DNA of 64,000 nt. Source: Anisakis pegreffii (taxonomy: Eukaryota; Nematoda; Chromadorea; Rhabditida; Anisakidae). The translations under genes were made by a program, and so were the position numbers. This document shows, in pieces, positions 15,951-30,900 of the stretch (position 1 is its first letter; every line of letters begins with the position of its first letter). The notes below the pieces were generated by a model that saw nothing but the letters and a program-made list of their open reading frames with translations, did not search any database and was not told the DNA's origin. The stretch covers positions 62,001 to 126,000 of the forward strand of contig JAPYMA010000443.1 of the NCBI GenBank assembly GCA_035041965.1, in the 5' to 3' direction.

Positions 15951-17200
15951 ATGTCTTGCCCGAGAAAGGAAGAAAATAATGTGAGAAATAAAAGGAAAGG
16001 GGCGCAGTTCGTTTTCGAATATCTGGAATTCGATGAGCCTCGTGCGCGACAGTTTTTGAGAATGATCGCTGGGAGGATACGTAAAAGTTCGTCGCTTCCA
16101 ATCGTTGATAATTTTGACAACAGTGATAATAAGGGCAATATTGCTTCAAAACATACTTCCAAAGTGATTGAAGCATGCACACAGAAGTGTATTGAAATGT
16201 TCTCATTACCAAATGCCAGCTCATGATTATTGAATTCATTCACATTGCTTCATTGAGTTGATATTTTTTGCAGGTCGAATTGAACGAAAGAAAAGACTCG
16301 CATTCAGTCGAAAAGTACGACAACAGGAGAGGATAATCAGCCTGCAATCGTGCAGTCATATTGCACCATCTAACGGTGCGCTTCTCATGAAGATTGTCTA
16401 TTTTTGAAATTTGGGCTAGATTCATCTGAGACTGCGGGATTCAGGCATAACTTCAGATGCAGAGCGTTAATTTCAAATCTGTTTCAGATCTTCCTTCCGA
16501 TAGGCATGTTCAGAGCGAGCGAGGTGATCGACAGTTAGTTACGCGAATCGGCGACACTGAAAGAATTTCTTTACCAAAAGCAGGTATACGATATTTTATA
16601 AAATATACTTATGTTTCCCTTTTTTATGCTGGCTGATTTATCGTGATGTGACTTCGAAAATTTGGGTGATTTTTCAGGGCGATCAGATGGGGAACAGCGT
16701 GGAGAAATTAATGTGAACTTCATCGACAGTGGTAATCATAGTAATTGTGATGCTTTTAATTGTAGTAGTGTCAAGTTGGTGGGTTTGTTGCCCTCTGATG
16801 AGGTTTCAAACAACTCAAAATTAAGTTCAGATATTGCGCAGAAAGTGTTGCAAACTTGGCACATTCAAAGTAAACCAGCAACAACCACATCGTTGTTCAA
16901 TGCAGACGTGCATTCGAGTGAGTTGCAAATAGCGCTCATAAATAAATTCGTATCATTTGGTATGACAGCATTTGATACGTTGGAATAAATGTTCTGATTC
17001 AGTTTAATTCCTTTGATGGTATTTCTTTGATTTTGAGTTCGTTTTCAGCATTATGATGATGGTGTTTTAGTGTTAATTCGTTAATGTTTTCAGAAGAACA
17101 CTCAAATTCGTTGCAGCCATTATCACCGCTGTGGCGTCAGAATGATTCACAATTATTGTCTTTTCTTCCCATAAATTATAAATTTGGTATTAATTCGTGA
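15951..17200 (+). CDS. Five-exon gene for an unrecognised 238-residue protein
   Basis: I do not recognise this protein. Five exons (15951-16080, 16274-16375, 16488-16583, 16678-16959, 17094-17200) join with every junction in phase 1, and the last exon ends exactly on an in-frame TGA. The N-terminal third is strongly basic, with EYLEFDEPRARQFLRMIAGRI followed by a run rich in Arg/Lys (ERKKRLAFSRKVRQQE) that could be a helical nucleic-acid-binding or nuclear-targeting segment; this is inference. The rest is Ser/Asn-rich and probably disordered, ending LSFLPINYKFGINS. The donors of exons 1 (GTAAAA) and 2 (GTGCGC) are weak, so the first part is the least certain. If intron 2 were retained, the frame would end in IVYF at about 16408. 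Consistent phase and length support a real gene; function is unknown. Confidence 0.6.
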
Positions 17201-18239
17201 TCAAGAAGAGTTTTAGAGTGATACTCTGAATGATATCGTGTTGTATTTTGCTGTATTTCAGTGATGATTTGTTTTTAATTGATCGATTCGTCGTATCGTT
17301 TGTTTTTGTGATATGTGAAGAGTTTTATTTGCATTGATTCTTCTTCATTTGTTGTTCGCTGTAATCTCATTACTGTTCCTGTGATTTTCTTGTTATTGTT
17401 TCCGCAATGATTCTGTTTGATTTCGTGTTTTTTTTTAGAAACTGTATTATTTGATTGTGATCTGATCCATGTCCAGATTTGATTTGTTTGGTTAGACGGA
17501 GAGGAGTTCGAATTAGTCATTTTGTAGGAGTGGCATTGAGAGATATGAGTGGTTGATGATCGATACTGTGGGCGTGTGATCAAATCATATTTTTGATCAA
17601 ATCATAAAAACCGTTAAAATTTCAAAAAATATATAATCAATTCTTGTTTTATCTGTCTTCTTTACCTTCAATGATCACATAGAGAGCTGTACGTTGATGA
17701 AGGCATATTTGAAGTATTTCAAGCTTTCGTCCGAGAAGACGTGCACTTTTCAGAAACTAGAAATAAATATCTTTATGGCGGATATCAGAATAAAATTTAA
17801 CAATTTGCTATTTCTTATGGTTAATAAAGGCATTGATCGCGTTTTAAACTCAGAATTAAGCTGTTGGGGCAGTCGGAAGTCTCAAAACGTCATTCGTACT
17901 TTGAAGTTCGGTGCGATGCGAACACCATTTCTGCTGTATACGATAGGCATTCGTTGATGTTCAGCAACGTTTCCAATGCTTTATTTCGTAAAAGCGGTGC
18001 ATTTTTGTTCTTAAGAAGTGCTTTCTGGCCGTAATTGGGGTCAAAATCAAGATTAGCCTAGTGGAAATGCAACTAAGCGGCTGGGGAAGTTGTTGAATTC
18101 AGCTGCTTTGATGCATTAATTTTCGATTATATGCTCACGTTTTCGGTCTCAAAATGCTTGTCGTTGTAGGCCTGTCTTTTGGATGATTATATTACACTGT
18201 TAAGGTTAATTAAGAAACGTTGTGAGGGCATCGTCAATC
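17201..18239. other. Spacer before the FUBI-RPS30 gene
   Basis: No supported gene. An 87-codon ORF at 17694-17957 was considered, but it has no family resemblance and no upstream splice or trans-splice signal. The region probably contains the 3' UTR of the preceding gene and the ribosomal-protein promoter. Confidence 0.5.
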
Positions 18240-19015
<776 letters not shown>

Positions 19016-19648
19016 GCAAGAATCAGTCGTATCATTATGACAATGATGATGTGTGATTGATGCGTTTTGTTTTGAGTGATTGTTCAGTTGATATAATATT
19101 GATTGGTTAAAAAAAAAATTTGACATTGATCTGAGTGATGGGTGTGTAAAAGTTTATACATATATGTTACCAAAATTACTTTTTACTTCATTCGACTATT
19201 CGATTGGTTGGTGTATGGTCGTGTTCGTGTTTTGTTGGTGAATTCGATACTCGTCGATAGTGTTTTGGAGGCAGTTGGTTGTTGTTGTTGTGATGCTATT
19301 TATAAAGAGTTGATGTTGTTTGATTGTGTCTGTGTTTTGGTCACTGCTGGTTGATTATTCATAGATCGTGGTTGGGTGGTTGGTGTTGTGGTGAAGGAAT
19401 ACGTACTGGAATGGAATGAAGTGATTTGCTGACTGATCAGCAAAGAGGCTTGGTTATTTAATCTTCTAGAGGACGGGGAAGAAACGTTGTTAGGTGTGGT
19501 GGTGATTGTTTAGAAATAAAATTCGAGTCAGATGGCTGAGTGGATGGCTGCGGTGAAACGGGGTGGGGTTGCTTTGAAGTGAATAGAATCTGAGATTGAT
19601 TCTGAAACCTGAGAAAGGAATTGATCTGAAACAATAATGAATGCCCGT

Positions 19649-19798
19649 AGTTACCTGGATTACCTGGATTGGCCAGGCTATCAAACGTTTGTAACGTTGC
19701 TGGCCACAATGCTCGCGTTTCCGTTCGCACTGTAGTAGTCTCACATATTACCTGGATTGATCAGGTTATCAGAAGTTTGTAATATTGCCGGTCGCAGT
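19649..19798. repeat. Dispersed repeat copy B plus diverged tandem partial copy
   Basis: 19649-19735 repeats the 4178-4255 element almost base for base, with an extra ACCTGGATT unit at its start. A diverged partial copy (ATTACCTGGATTGATCAGG...) follows at 19750-19798. On the minus strand both full copies encode ALWPATLQTFDSL, which only reflects the DNA identity. Confidence 0.8.
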
Positions 19799-20482
19799 GG
19801 AGTAATTTGACGAAGTGAATGTTTCCATTCGGTTCTCGGCATTGCCTTTCTTTACTGGGTGTTCCGGAATTCTTCCGTAATATTGTCTCTCCATCTTATT
19901 GGAAGTTTAGCCGTGTGGCTTTTTATTTCTCTTGGATATCGAAATATATATGAATGGTGGAATAATCATCTTCCATTGTATGGTAAATAAGAAAAGCGTT
20001 TCTGTCCAAATGAAACTAATCAAGTACGTGTATAACTTTTAACGAAAAGTCATGCGAGAGTTCGTTTCAAGCGAAAAATATCAGTTATCATTTTGATTTT
20101 TTTGTTAAAATGCTTTCTTTGGTTGTTATTGAGTGATTGTTGTTCGTATAAGTTGTAGTAATTTGACGAAGTGAAGTGAATTGCTATTATAAGTGGGTAT
20201 ATATGCATACACATATGCTTGATGCAGAAATCTCTGCAGATTTCACTGCAAAAACGCAGTAAACACTTCAGCTGCAGATCTATGTGTACGATAGTATTGT
20301 AAAGAACAAATGTGTATGCAGTGTTGGAGTTTATATTGTGAATGAATTATGTTTATGGAATAGGGGAATCATGATTGCGTTCGAAAGTTTAACAAGTTGA
20401 GATTTTTTTGGTAGCGCTTTTGTTGACATATTGTTGGGTGATGCGTGATCGAATGAAACGTTACTTGGATTAAAGACTGCAC

Positions 20483-20540
20483 GATGCTCTATAATATTAT
20501 AATGCTGCCCGCGAGCAGTATTATAATACTATAGAGCATC
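20483..20540. repeat. 25-bp palindrome (TATAATATTATAATG arms)
   Basis: Arms 20483-20507 and 20516-20540 are reverse complements with one or two mismatches around the loop CCCGCGAG. A related half-copy (AAGATGCTCTATA ... AATACTGCGCGAGAACTTTC) follows at about 20601-20642, with CTTTCT-containing spacers between. It is probably a degraded miniature foldback element. Confidence 0.8.
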
Positions 20541-23500
20541 ATGCCACATCTGCCTGAGAACTTTCTACCACACTCGCCCGGAAACTTTCTGCCCTATTGT
20601 AAGATGCTCTATATTGTTATGTAATACTGCGCGAGAACTTTCAACCCAATACTAGCTTGCACAGTGGTACATATTTGATTGTGTTGTTGCAATTGATTGC
20701 GATTAGTTCAGTAGAAATAGATTTTTTGTGGACGTAGTTATACGATGTTATTCTTAATTGATTAATCGAGTTGGTTAGTTGAATATTCTCAAGAATTTGA
20801 GTACTTTGTTGGGTTGTGCTGAGATGTTTGGAGTGGAGAAGTAATAGTGAAGTAAAGTGAAAGTAATGATTACACTCTAAACGATACTTCATATTTACCC
20901 TTTTCTTGCTTGTTCGTCAAGTCTGCTTTCTTTGCCGTTTTCTTGGATTTGTCAAATTCCAGCGCTATCCTCTGCTTCCTTGATTCGTTTCTTATTTCTT
21001 TGTTTCTTTTAATTTTGAGCTTCAAATGCTGTTTGACTTAGTTTCTGATTGCTTTTCGCTAGTGGATTTTTTTGTTGCTCAGGAGTGGAGCTTTTTTATG
21101 GGGTAACGTTGTGTTATGTCAAAGCTGTGAAGAGTCGAGTCTCTCGAATTGTTGAACAGTCTTTTCGTCACTCAACAATAAACTCTTGAACTATCGAACT
21201 CTCGAACTGTCTGTCCTTTAATGTGTTGAATTCAATCCTGTTTGTTGTCATAAGCAGTAACAAACGATAACTCAAAACCTAACCATGACCAAACCAAACC
21301 AACCCCTCTCGATTCCACTCAACAAATTTCATTTCTGTCAACATTTATTCATTACTGTGACTATTTCCCACTTCTGACTGCACACATGACATTATTATTA
21401 TGGCCAATGGCTTCTGGATGGCATGCTCCTATTGTCATTGTTCCATATTATTGTTATCATCCACATCTTAATTATTGTTACTATTCCGGTTATTGATAAT
21501 AGTTCAGAGCTTGAGGCAGTTTCACTAAGGCTTTTAACCTCATTTTTCATCTCGAATTTTTGTGATGAAAATTTTTGTTTGACGTTTTTTTGTTATGAAC
21601 TCTTGTTTTCTGTGATTTTTTCACCTCTCTCTCTCTTAGCAGCTCTGTGCTGATGTGATGTTATCAGTATCAGCATCAGTCCTCCATGTACCTGTGGTCT
21701 TTGCACTGGCATTTGGGTATAATAATGTTTTATCTAGATAGAAGGTGTAATAGTTGGATGTGCTGATGGATGGAATGGATATAGATCATTCATATAAAGA
21801 AGGATGTATGTCTGTGAAATGACCAACTGTATGGATATCACATAGACAAATGGCTCTGCGAACATGACACTTGGGCATCTCTGAATTTCAGACGTTCTCT
21901 GAGTTGTCACTCGCTTTAGTTTTTAAATATAGGCAGGATGAAGTAGATGGATGGAAGGAAGCACAGCAACACAAACTGCTTAAGCAGTTAAGCAGTATGA
22001 ACTTTACAGATCGCTTTTTAGTGTAGAGCAAACAAAGTACGGGTAGTGGTCAGAGCAGCTTGGATGAGGTTGATATCCGCACTCTGCCAGGGTAGATAGA
22101 GGCTGCTGGGGAAAGCAAACAGTGATCGCGGGAGGGAGGGAGGGATGGTGGCTTAGAGAGTAGGGATTTGCTCGAGGATTCGATGAGATGATGATATAGA
22201 AAAGAAGATATGGATTTCATATAGCCTCCGTGTTTCTTTTTTTGGTGGATATCAGCTTGTCGTTCTCTTCCAATCAAGACATCATTCGTCACTTCACACT
22301 GTTTTCTTTTTTGCTCTGATCGTTGGATATTTCTGCGTCTTTTTGGCATTCAGACGTGCAATGTCATCATATTCGTACAATTCTTTGTCATCGCCGTCCG
22401 TCGTATTGTTATAACGCCAATCACCGGGTTTTGTTCATTTGTGATGCTAATTTTGAGTGTTTTAACGAGCGATTCACGATGATATTTGCCTGTGCACATT
22501 CATCACAGCGCATCTATCCCAAACCTTGACTATCATCTGGCCACTCTCTACTGCCGATCATCTCTCATGCGGCTGATCTTTCTTTGCCTCTTAAAAGCTT
22601 ACTATGTTCGACTCACTCGCTCGATTACTATTCCCCTTCCCGTTTTCTCCGGTTTTCGAGCGAACGACACACAAAAGGACAAACCAATGAGGATAATGAA
22701 GAGCGCACGGAGCGTAACGCGTTCAGCATTAGTATTGTGATCATTATTATTATTATTGTGCTGTATTATAACACATCTTATAATAACAATCACCCGTACA
22801 TAACATCACATCGATCTGTCTATCTATCTACCCGTACATCTCATCTGAATACCAAATGAACATTGAACAGCGAATGAGCTTATGCAATGTAATGCACGAC
22901 GCATTCGTTATCCCTATTATTTATTGGTTTCGTATTAATATTGGTATTGTCATTGCATTGGTATGGTATTGATAACGATTTTGATAATGATACTATATTG
23001 ATATGGGTAATGATCAACGAAATGTAGATAGCATTATTTATTTAGCGATTACAACTGAATATAGCTTATGTTTTGCTGTGTATTTGCAAATATCAGTGCA
23101 TTCCTTGTTGGTTGACATCGTCATTCTATCGATATCAGTCAGCGTTGGAATGATGAAAGTTTTATTGATTCGGCGAGTATAGAGAGAGGTGTAGGGCTGG
23201 TTAGAGGTGATCGCATTATATTTTTGATTCGATTTGAATTATAAATCGTGTCTGTTTGCGTTTTGCCTTTATCAATTTTCATTCATAAATATAGACGATT
23301 TATATAGGTTGGTGTTGATTTATGGAGAATGCTTGTCATATCATATAAATATTCATTTTGTGTTCGTTCCATAACGTTTTAAACTTGGTTTCGATTAGCA
23401 TTTCTTACACATCTCTCTGTAAACGATTATACGCCATCGAAATTTTTGGGAATTCGTATTGTTCACATCGTTAAAAAAGCATTAGTTGTGTATGTGATGT

Positions 23501-25462
23501 TAAGTGTGAAGCGATGCATTATGGTGTTAGTAATAGTAAGGGTGTATATGGATTTCGGTTTATTCGTTTGTTTTTTGTTATCTGCTATGGGGGCAGTTGA
23601 ATTGCTTGGATGAATATTGCGACCGAACAATTCGGAGCGTATTTCTCGTGAAGAGCGATGGGCGAGAACGGAACGGAACGATTGCGTGAGGATTTTGAGC
23701 AGTTAAAGAAGCAGTTTATTACATTTTGGTTTGGTTACAATTAGCATATTTATGAGTGGTGTTGAAATGGAATGGAAATTGGGTGAAGAAGAGATTCGTT
23801 CGTCAAACGTCTTGAAGAGTCTGACTCAATTATTGATTTTTTCGTTTTCTTTTTTCATTTTTCATTTTGTTGATAGGCAAAAATTTAAGATGGAAAAATT
23901 TTATAATTAAAAAATATTGAAGTATTTATTGTGGTTTGTTTTTTCGTCGTCATGTCTCATCGTTAAATTTTTAACATTGCGTTCAGTTGATTCGTTGTTA
24001 TTAGTTTTTACATTTTTGGATGATTTGATAGTTTTTGAATTGATTTATGGTTTATGATTTGATTTGGTGTGGAATGTAGTGGTGGTGGATTTGAGTGTGT
24101 GCGAATATGAAATATGACAAGAATTCGATTTAATTCTTTGCATTTTTTTGTGGGAAAAGGTGTGAGATTATAGAAAAATTTATTGGTTTTATGAATATTC
24201 AGATTATTTATGTAGAAAATTGCATCGAATTCATGTCAGTTATTTCAGCGCAATTTTTCTCGTTATTTTCTTCTTCATTTTTCTCATTTTTGTTCATAAA
24301 AATTCATCGTAATCAATCAGTTATCGGTAAATTGATTTCGATTGTAGAAAATGTGTGTTGTTTGTAAATGCGTGAAACTTCATTTTCTTTAATTCTATTC
24401 GATTCGGTGGCTTGAAGAATATTTTTTGATTCTGTTGGTCACTTTATTTGTTGTTTATTGGTGTGGTTGTATACGAATATAGATTTGTATTTGTATGGTG
24501 TGGAGATTGGTTTGGTTTGGTGAGTGATGTGATGATGGTGTTGAAGGGATGGAGAATTTGTTGAAAGTTGATTGAGAAATGCGAAAATTAATGGAAAATG
24601 CAAAGGGGAAAAAACTTATCGATTGTTAGGTTAATGGGCAAAAAGATGGAGCTGAGATTTGGGGTTTAGAGAGATAGAGAACAACTGAATTGATGGATGA
24701 GGAGTGGAGTGGAAAGAATTCTGAGCGTTTTTCGTTTTGTACGAGAATTAATTTGCATTTCATTCATTCCATTCGGTTGGTGGTGACGATTTATCTGTAA
24801 TTATTTGTTGGTTGGTCGGTTTTGTGAAGAAAGATTTGGGTTGGCTGCTGGCAGAGAGAACACAAACTCGGATTGTGATCATGCAAGTAATCGAAAAGTT
24901 TTCGTTGTGAATCGGTTGATTCACGGTTTGTATCTGGTGGTGAGTGATAGTGCTCGTGATTCATTCCGTTCATTGCACATAGACAATGCATTTTTTGCTG
25001 AAACTTTTTACCGTAACTCGTCGATTGTTGCCGTATCTCGTTGATTTTTTCTTATAGATCAATTAGATTTGGCCATAAGTCGTTAATTTTTATGGTGACT
25101 AGTTAGGTTTTGCAGTGACTTCTTGGTTTCGATCGTTACTCGTTAGTATTGATCGTTAATCGTTACTTTCGCGTTAACCCCAACGCTGTTTCGTGTTGTA
25201 TTATTTGAAGAGTTGCATTAAATTAAATTATTGGGCAGTAATAGTTAGTGGTAATGACAAAAATGGTTATTTAATGGGGATAATTTTGAATTTTTTGTGG
25301 TGTTGCTTCGGATATTGATAGTAATAGTAATTGTTGAAGATGAAAAGTAAATAATGATGTATTGAGTAATAGCTAAAATATGTCAAGTATGCTGCACTCT
25401 TGTAAATGTTTGCGCGTTTCCGTTTTGATTCGCTGTTTTAGCGTTTTATTTTTAGTATTCTC

Positions 25463-25505
25463 ATCGATGTTATTATTATTATTATTGTTATAATAATAAT
25501 AACGA
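25463..25505. repeat. TTA/TAA simple repeat forming a palindrome
   Basis: A run of (TTA) units passes into (TAA) units around ATTGTTATAA, so the two halves can pair. It is a simple-sequence tract with no sign of function. Confidence 0.7.
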
Positions 25506-26574
25506 ATATGTTTATCGCCACCTCCAATATCATATCTTTACAATCAATTAATCAATATCGAAATATTCATAATTTTATGAAATGATTCACTAAATTTATT
25601 CGAAATATATTCACAAATTTCATTGCGTTTTATTCTTACATTTGTGTAGACAGATTGGCATTTGTTAATGTTATTTTTATTGTTATCGATTTAATAATAC
25701 TGATATTATTATTATTATGGTTGGTGTTGACGTACACATGAACATTGGTGGGTTTTGCAAGAAAGGAATTGCGAAACGTTGAATTTAAGATGTGAATGTG
25801 TGACGTGGTAGGAATGCGAATTTGCTATCGGATAGTGGAATATGAAAAAATGAGTGATGTTGGTATTAGTATGAACAGCTGATGTGTTGAGATTTGTTTC
25901 ATTTGAATGATTGTTATTGTTGCGGGATTGCGATATGCAGCAATGTAATGTGTGCTGGATTCAGGTGCGGTGGTGTTCTTCGATGTAAATTATGCTTCTT
26001 GTGACATACAGCGCTATATAGACGACGGACTGCTGCTGTTGGTTTTTTCGAGCGAGTTTTATTATCATCCATATCGACAACATCCAGTTCGAGCCATTTC
26101 CATATACAGTTCGACCGACTTCGGATCAAGGCGAGTGAATTTTTGTTTTTTTAATGTTCATGTGCTATTCGCTTGTCGTCGTATTGATATGACTACAGTT
26201 GTCTTATTGTTAATATTATCGTCTTGTTCATTTGGTTGTTTCGATACATTAAATCACATTGATCGAACGATCGATTTCCTATTGATTGAATCGAATACTA
26301 CTTGTCTTCATTGTTTGCGTTGCGTTTATCCGAACAACAATGAACTCATCCGCATCGCAGCGTCATCGTGATCAATTTTTTATAAATTCATACAGAAATT
26401 GCCTAAAATTTTATGGATATTTCCCGAAATTTTGATCGAAATTTTTTAAATTTGCGAAGAATTTAGTTGAACACCCGCTGCTCGCTCAAATTTCAAACGA
26501 ATTCGCAGTGAAAAACCTCTTATCGCGTACGTCTCCTCTGTCTATCCCTTCCTCATTTATCTCTGTCACGCTTT

Positions 26575-26812
26575 GAAATGAAATGAAGTGGAAAAGATGA
26601 AAGGAATAGAAACTCTCTGGAATGAAACTGAAATGAAAAAGAAAGGAATCGATATGAACAAGATAGAAAGTAGAAAATAGAAAAGGAATAAAGAAATAGA
26701 AAGGAAAGGAATAAAAATAAGAAAGAAGGAAAACTGAAAGGAATCGACATGAGCAAGAATGCGAATTTTGTGAACGAAATCAATAAAAGTTTTGATAATC
26801 TAAAAAGAAATG
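26575..26812. repeat. Long purine-rich (GA/AAG) tract
   Basis: About 240 bp of the + strand are strongly biased to A and G, built from degenerate GAAAGGAAT-like units, with AAAGGAATCGAYATGARCAAGA occurring twice. The minus-strand ORF across it (Phe/Ser-rich, 76 codons) is a by-product of the composition. Such tracts can form triplex DNA; nothing more can be said. Confidence 0.7.
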
Positions 26813-27850
26813 AATATAATATTTCACGTTTAAATTCGATGTATCCATGCCTCTAACCAGTGTGCTTCCATCAACCATTTATGATCTGTTGTAAACTTGA
26901 AATGTAGACCTTTCAATCTCAGGCTTGAACAGCCGTAAGCTTCAAGCTAAAACTCAGAACAGAAATTCCCTTGCTCATACCCAAACCTGACCTCAAAGCC
27001 TCTAGCTTTAAACCAAACCTTAACCTGAACCTGTAATCCAAGTCCGAAACCTGAACCTCGAGCTGTTTAAATCTAACGCGAACTGTTCAAATCAAACGGC
27101 GTTTCATTGCTAATCATTGATATCAATCTCGTCTTATGGCATTCGCAGCAGTCATAAAACTGCTCATGAATGTGGCGTTATTTATAAAAGATATGGCGTT
27201 GCTTATATAAAACTTGTATGCAATCAAAACAGAAACAAAACTTGAATTGAAATATTATTTCGATGACTTTATCACCTTATCTCTTATCATGCTGATCATA
27301 TTCGATCACCTATCGATCGTGTCACTGATCGCTTCTGATCTCTCACATCTGATCGTATCGCATCACATCGCCGCTCAGTGAAACATTTGTCTACATATAC
27401 GCTCATATTTTCTTCGATTACATTAGTCGGACGGAAGAAGTAAAATTGCAACGGTTGCGCTCTTTTAAATCAAGTGAAATTTACAATTGAAATTTTGATG
27501 TGAAGTGAATAGCTGTGATGATGCGTTGATTGGCTGCGTTGTTTCAATTTATATTTGAAGTTTTATCCTCATTTTTCGATTCGCTATTAGACGTTGTGCT
27601 ATATTCATATTTGTCATCTATTGATTGTTTGTATATATACAAGTGATATGTGCACTTGATATCTGCCTTATCAACACTTTATACCCTAATCTTATCTGCA
27701 GCACACATTATCAGCCCAGATCTGCATTACCCTTTATCAACTCACATCTGCATTACCGGTTATCCCGGTCATTATGCATCTATATCATTTATAATAAATG
27801 GATATAAAAATAGTCTCGTATGCATTTTGTATGCTGTATCCTATAGCATC

Positions 27851-27852
<2 letters not shown>

Positions 27853-27912
<60 letters not shown>
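27853..27912. repeat. TA dinucleotide microsatellite
   Basis: About 30 uninterrupted TA repeats. The repeat lengths in the assembly may be inexact. Tyr-Ile repeat ORFs across it on both strands are artefacts. Confidence 0.97.
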
Positions 27913-27916
<4 letters not shown>

Positions 27917-30900
27917 TAATATCTCGAGATATGCGAGTGAGTTGGATTATTTGAGAGGGATATATAAGAGGGGAGAGAAAGGTGATGGATATATGAGATG
28001 CATTCAATTGATTTTGTTCGAATGAATAAATGCGAATGAGTGACGAGAGCTGTGCGCTGAAATTGGGGATTTGCTCTCTTTTTTGAGTAATTTTTTGATA
28101 GAGCGAATGATATCCGTTGAATTGGTTTGCTTTGAGGGTGCTTTTATTATTTGTTGGAGACTTTATTTGTTTTGCTGGATAATGAACGGTTAGAGTTGAG
28201 ATAAAGGGCCATTGGACAGCATAATGCACACATAGAATATGGATAGATATAGTGGTATGTGGACAGTGGATTTTGATGAGACTGATTTTGTTCGAGATTG
28301 ATGGGTAGGTAGTGAATGTTACATTAAAATATGTCGATTTGGTAATTGTGAGAGTGGTGAGATGGTTGATGAAAAGCATTATAGTTATATTGTATGGGTG
28401 AGAGGAGGGTGAATTTAAGAATTTAATTCGATTTGCGTTCAGTTGAGAGATATTCGAAATCTTTTTGCGTCTCTTTCAGTTATCCGTTCGTTATAATGTG
28501 CGAGTTTATTTGCTCGGATGGATCGCTGTCTAGTTATAATAGTATTATGGATGTTAAGCTGGCTGCTTACTGCAACAGCCGGAAGTTGGTTGCATTGCAT
28601 TATGCTCGAGTAGTTCATTTGACTTGTCGTTATTTTATTTTGAGTTTAGGGTGTAGAGTGTGGAGTTTTAGTGGGAAGTTAATAACATAATCCCATAAAT
28701 CATTCACGTAACGCATTCATACACTCATTCTTGCAGTCATTGTTTAGGGTTATGGATGGATTTAATTAGTGAGTGAAGGGGAAAGTAGTGAGTTGGCAGT
28801 TATTAAAAGAGTCTTTTGCAGTAGTGGGTAGATTTGAAGTTGAGTTGGAGTTTAAAAAACAGTTTTTGTCTTGTTGCAACTAGGCAAGAGTGCAGTTTTG
28901 TGCAGCAGCAAACGACTGATTGTTACAACGATTGCTGGTGTGCAATTGCTGCAAGAAGAGATATTGCTGCACCGCTGCATTTCTATTAACTTTTAGCAAA
29001 CGCTTTGATAGCAGATTCGTTATTAGTTAAAAAGAAGGAAAATTTAGTTTTTTGCATTGTGCTACTAGTATAATATTATCCGTGGTATGCATCAGCGAAT
29101 TTACGGAGTTTTGTACCTTCGTAGAAGAGTTCGCAATAAGTGTTCGGTTTATGGAAGTAGTGGTTATGTATGAGGGTTATTATGTGATTGTGTTGTGATG
29201 GGAATATGGATTTGAGAATGGCAGATATTGGTGATGTGAATGGGATTGGATAGGATAAGGGAAAAATCCTAGAGTTCAGGTATGATATCGGGTTATCCGC
29301 TGACTGCTCGATATGCATAAGTACTGAAGGAAGCCGGGATGCAGAGATGGAATCTTGATTTTGAGGATTCTTGTTTTACAGATGGTTGACGATGTTGGGA
29401 ATTGTGAAAAGAATGAATCCTGTGAGAATAAAGGAATAAATTTTTGGTTCGGTTCGCATGTTTATGGTCGAGTTAATTATAGTTATTGTCGCTGTTAGAT
29501 TTAGATGGTTGCTGTGATAATTTCTAGAGTGATATCGTTCTGATTATGATGATATTATCGTAATATCTGCTGAATGTATTCTGCTTGATTGTGCAAAAAT
29601 GTGGTTTATATGAGAGGTGGCGTTGAATAAAGTAATGTACTGATAGCACTGTGATAGGAACACGTGTGCTTATCATATTATGTCCTGTGGGGTATGAATT
29701 AATGAGACGACATGATGTTTGTGTGTTAGATGTGTACTGTAATATTATGCACGAGAAGAAGGGAGGAATGCATGATATGTGTATTGATTTGTTGTGGGAT
29801 CATGTTCGTATGATATCAATTGGAATTTGATGCATTACGGATCGTGGAACGTATTCATTCATCACAGAGCGCATCGAGGAGTGACACGGTTATAATTATG
29901 ATTGTAGTGGTGAATTTCGTAATATAGTATGGATTTATTTATTGTTATTCTTATCAATATTTTGGATTGCAAGCGGACCGGACGGGTGGGTTAGGTTAGG
30001 ATAGGATAACAAACTACATCTGGATATTGCATAAAATCAGAGAGTTATTCTTTGAGGATTAAGGATATGCGATTAGATTGCGTTGTTGTTGATTGCTACT
30101 CTGATCATCTTCTCGGTATTTTCGATTTCTGAATCAATTTTATGAACTTTTTGTTGCAGTTGTAATCATTTGATTTATCTGACAACAGGTGAAAGAAATA
30201 GTTTGGCCATGTTCGATTAGTCTACAATATATGGAGTTTTATTGCAGTTGTATTTGTGAGAATATAGAGGTAGAGCATCGATCAATTGATTTGATGTACA
30301 GTGAATCTAGTTTGTGAATAAAATTTCCAGTTTGTTTGCAGTTTTGAGTAGCAGTATACCTGGTACATACCTTCTTCTCCTTTTAATCTTCTCTTTTACT
30401 TCATAATCTGATGTCTTTTAAAATGTAAGTGACTGTTTTTGTGTGGTAGTTGTTTATGTGTTTTATAATATACCGTGATGTTTTAAGTATTTGTGCATTG
30501 ATCGAATTTTATTGCAAGGTTTGATTTGATTCAATTGTCTCGCATCTCGAATTGTTTGGGATAAACGAACAAAGCGAACGATTAGCATGAGGCAGAAGTT
30601 TTAAAGGTGCTGAATTGAAAGGTGTTGTGAACTTTGTTGAGGTGATTCGTTGTTGGTATAATGCTTTCGTTATTGTTTTATCGCATTTTACAATAGTCGG
30701 AGGAGTGGGGAAGCTCGTAAAGAGAGATTGGTAATTTTTCGATTGATGATGAATCGGCGGAGTTGTGAGGAATTTTGGAGAAATTTTTTTGAATAACACG
30801 CAAAGTATAATGTTATTGAACTTGTTCTGTTCGTTCATTTCACTTGTATCCTCTGTTTTTTGTGCGATTATATTTTGTTGTTATTATTATGTAGAGTTTA

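Noticed and set aside
26940..27070. AACCTGAACC-like runs reminiscent of telomeric repeats
   Set aside because: They are irregular and do not match the nematode TTAGGC unit; treated as chance low-complexity sequence.
27789..28379. 196-codon minus-strand ORF
   Set aside because: It runs through the TA microsatellite, producing a Tyr-Ile repeat; the rest has no motif or splice structure.
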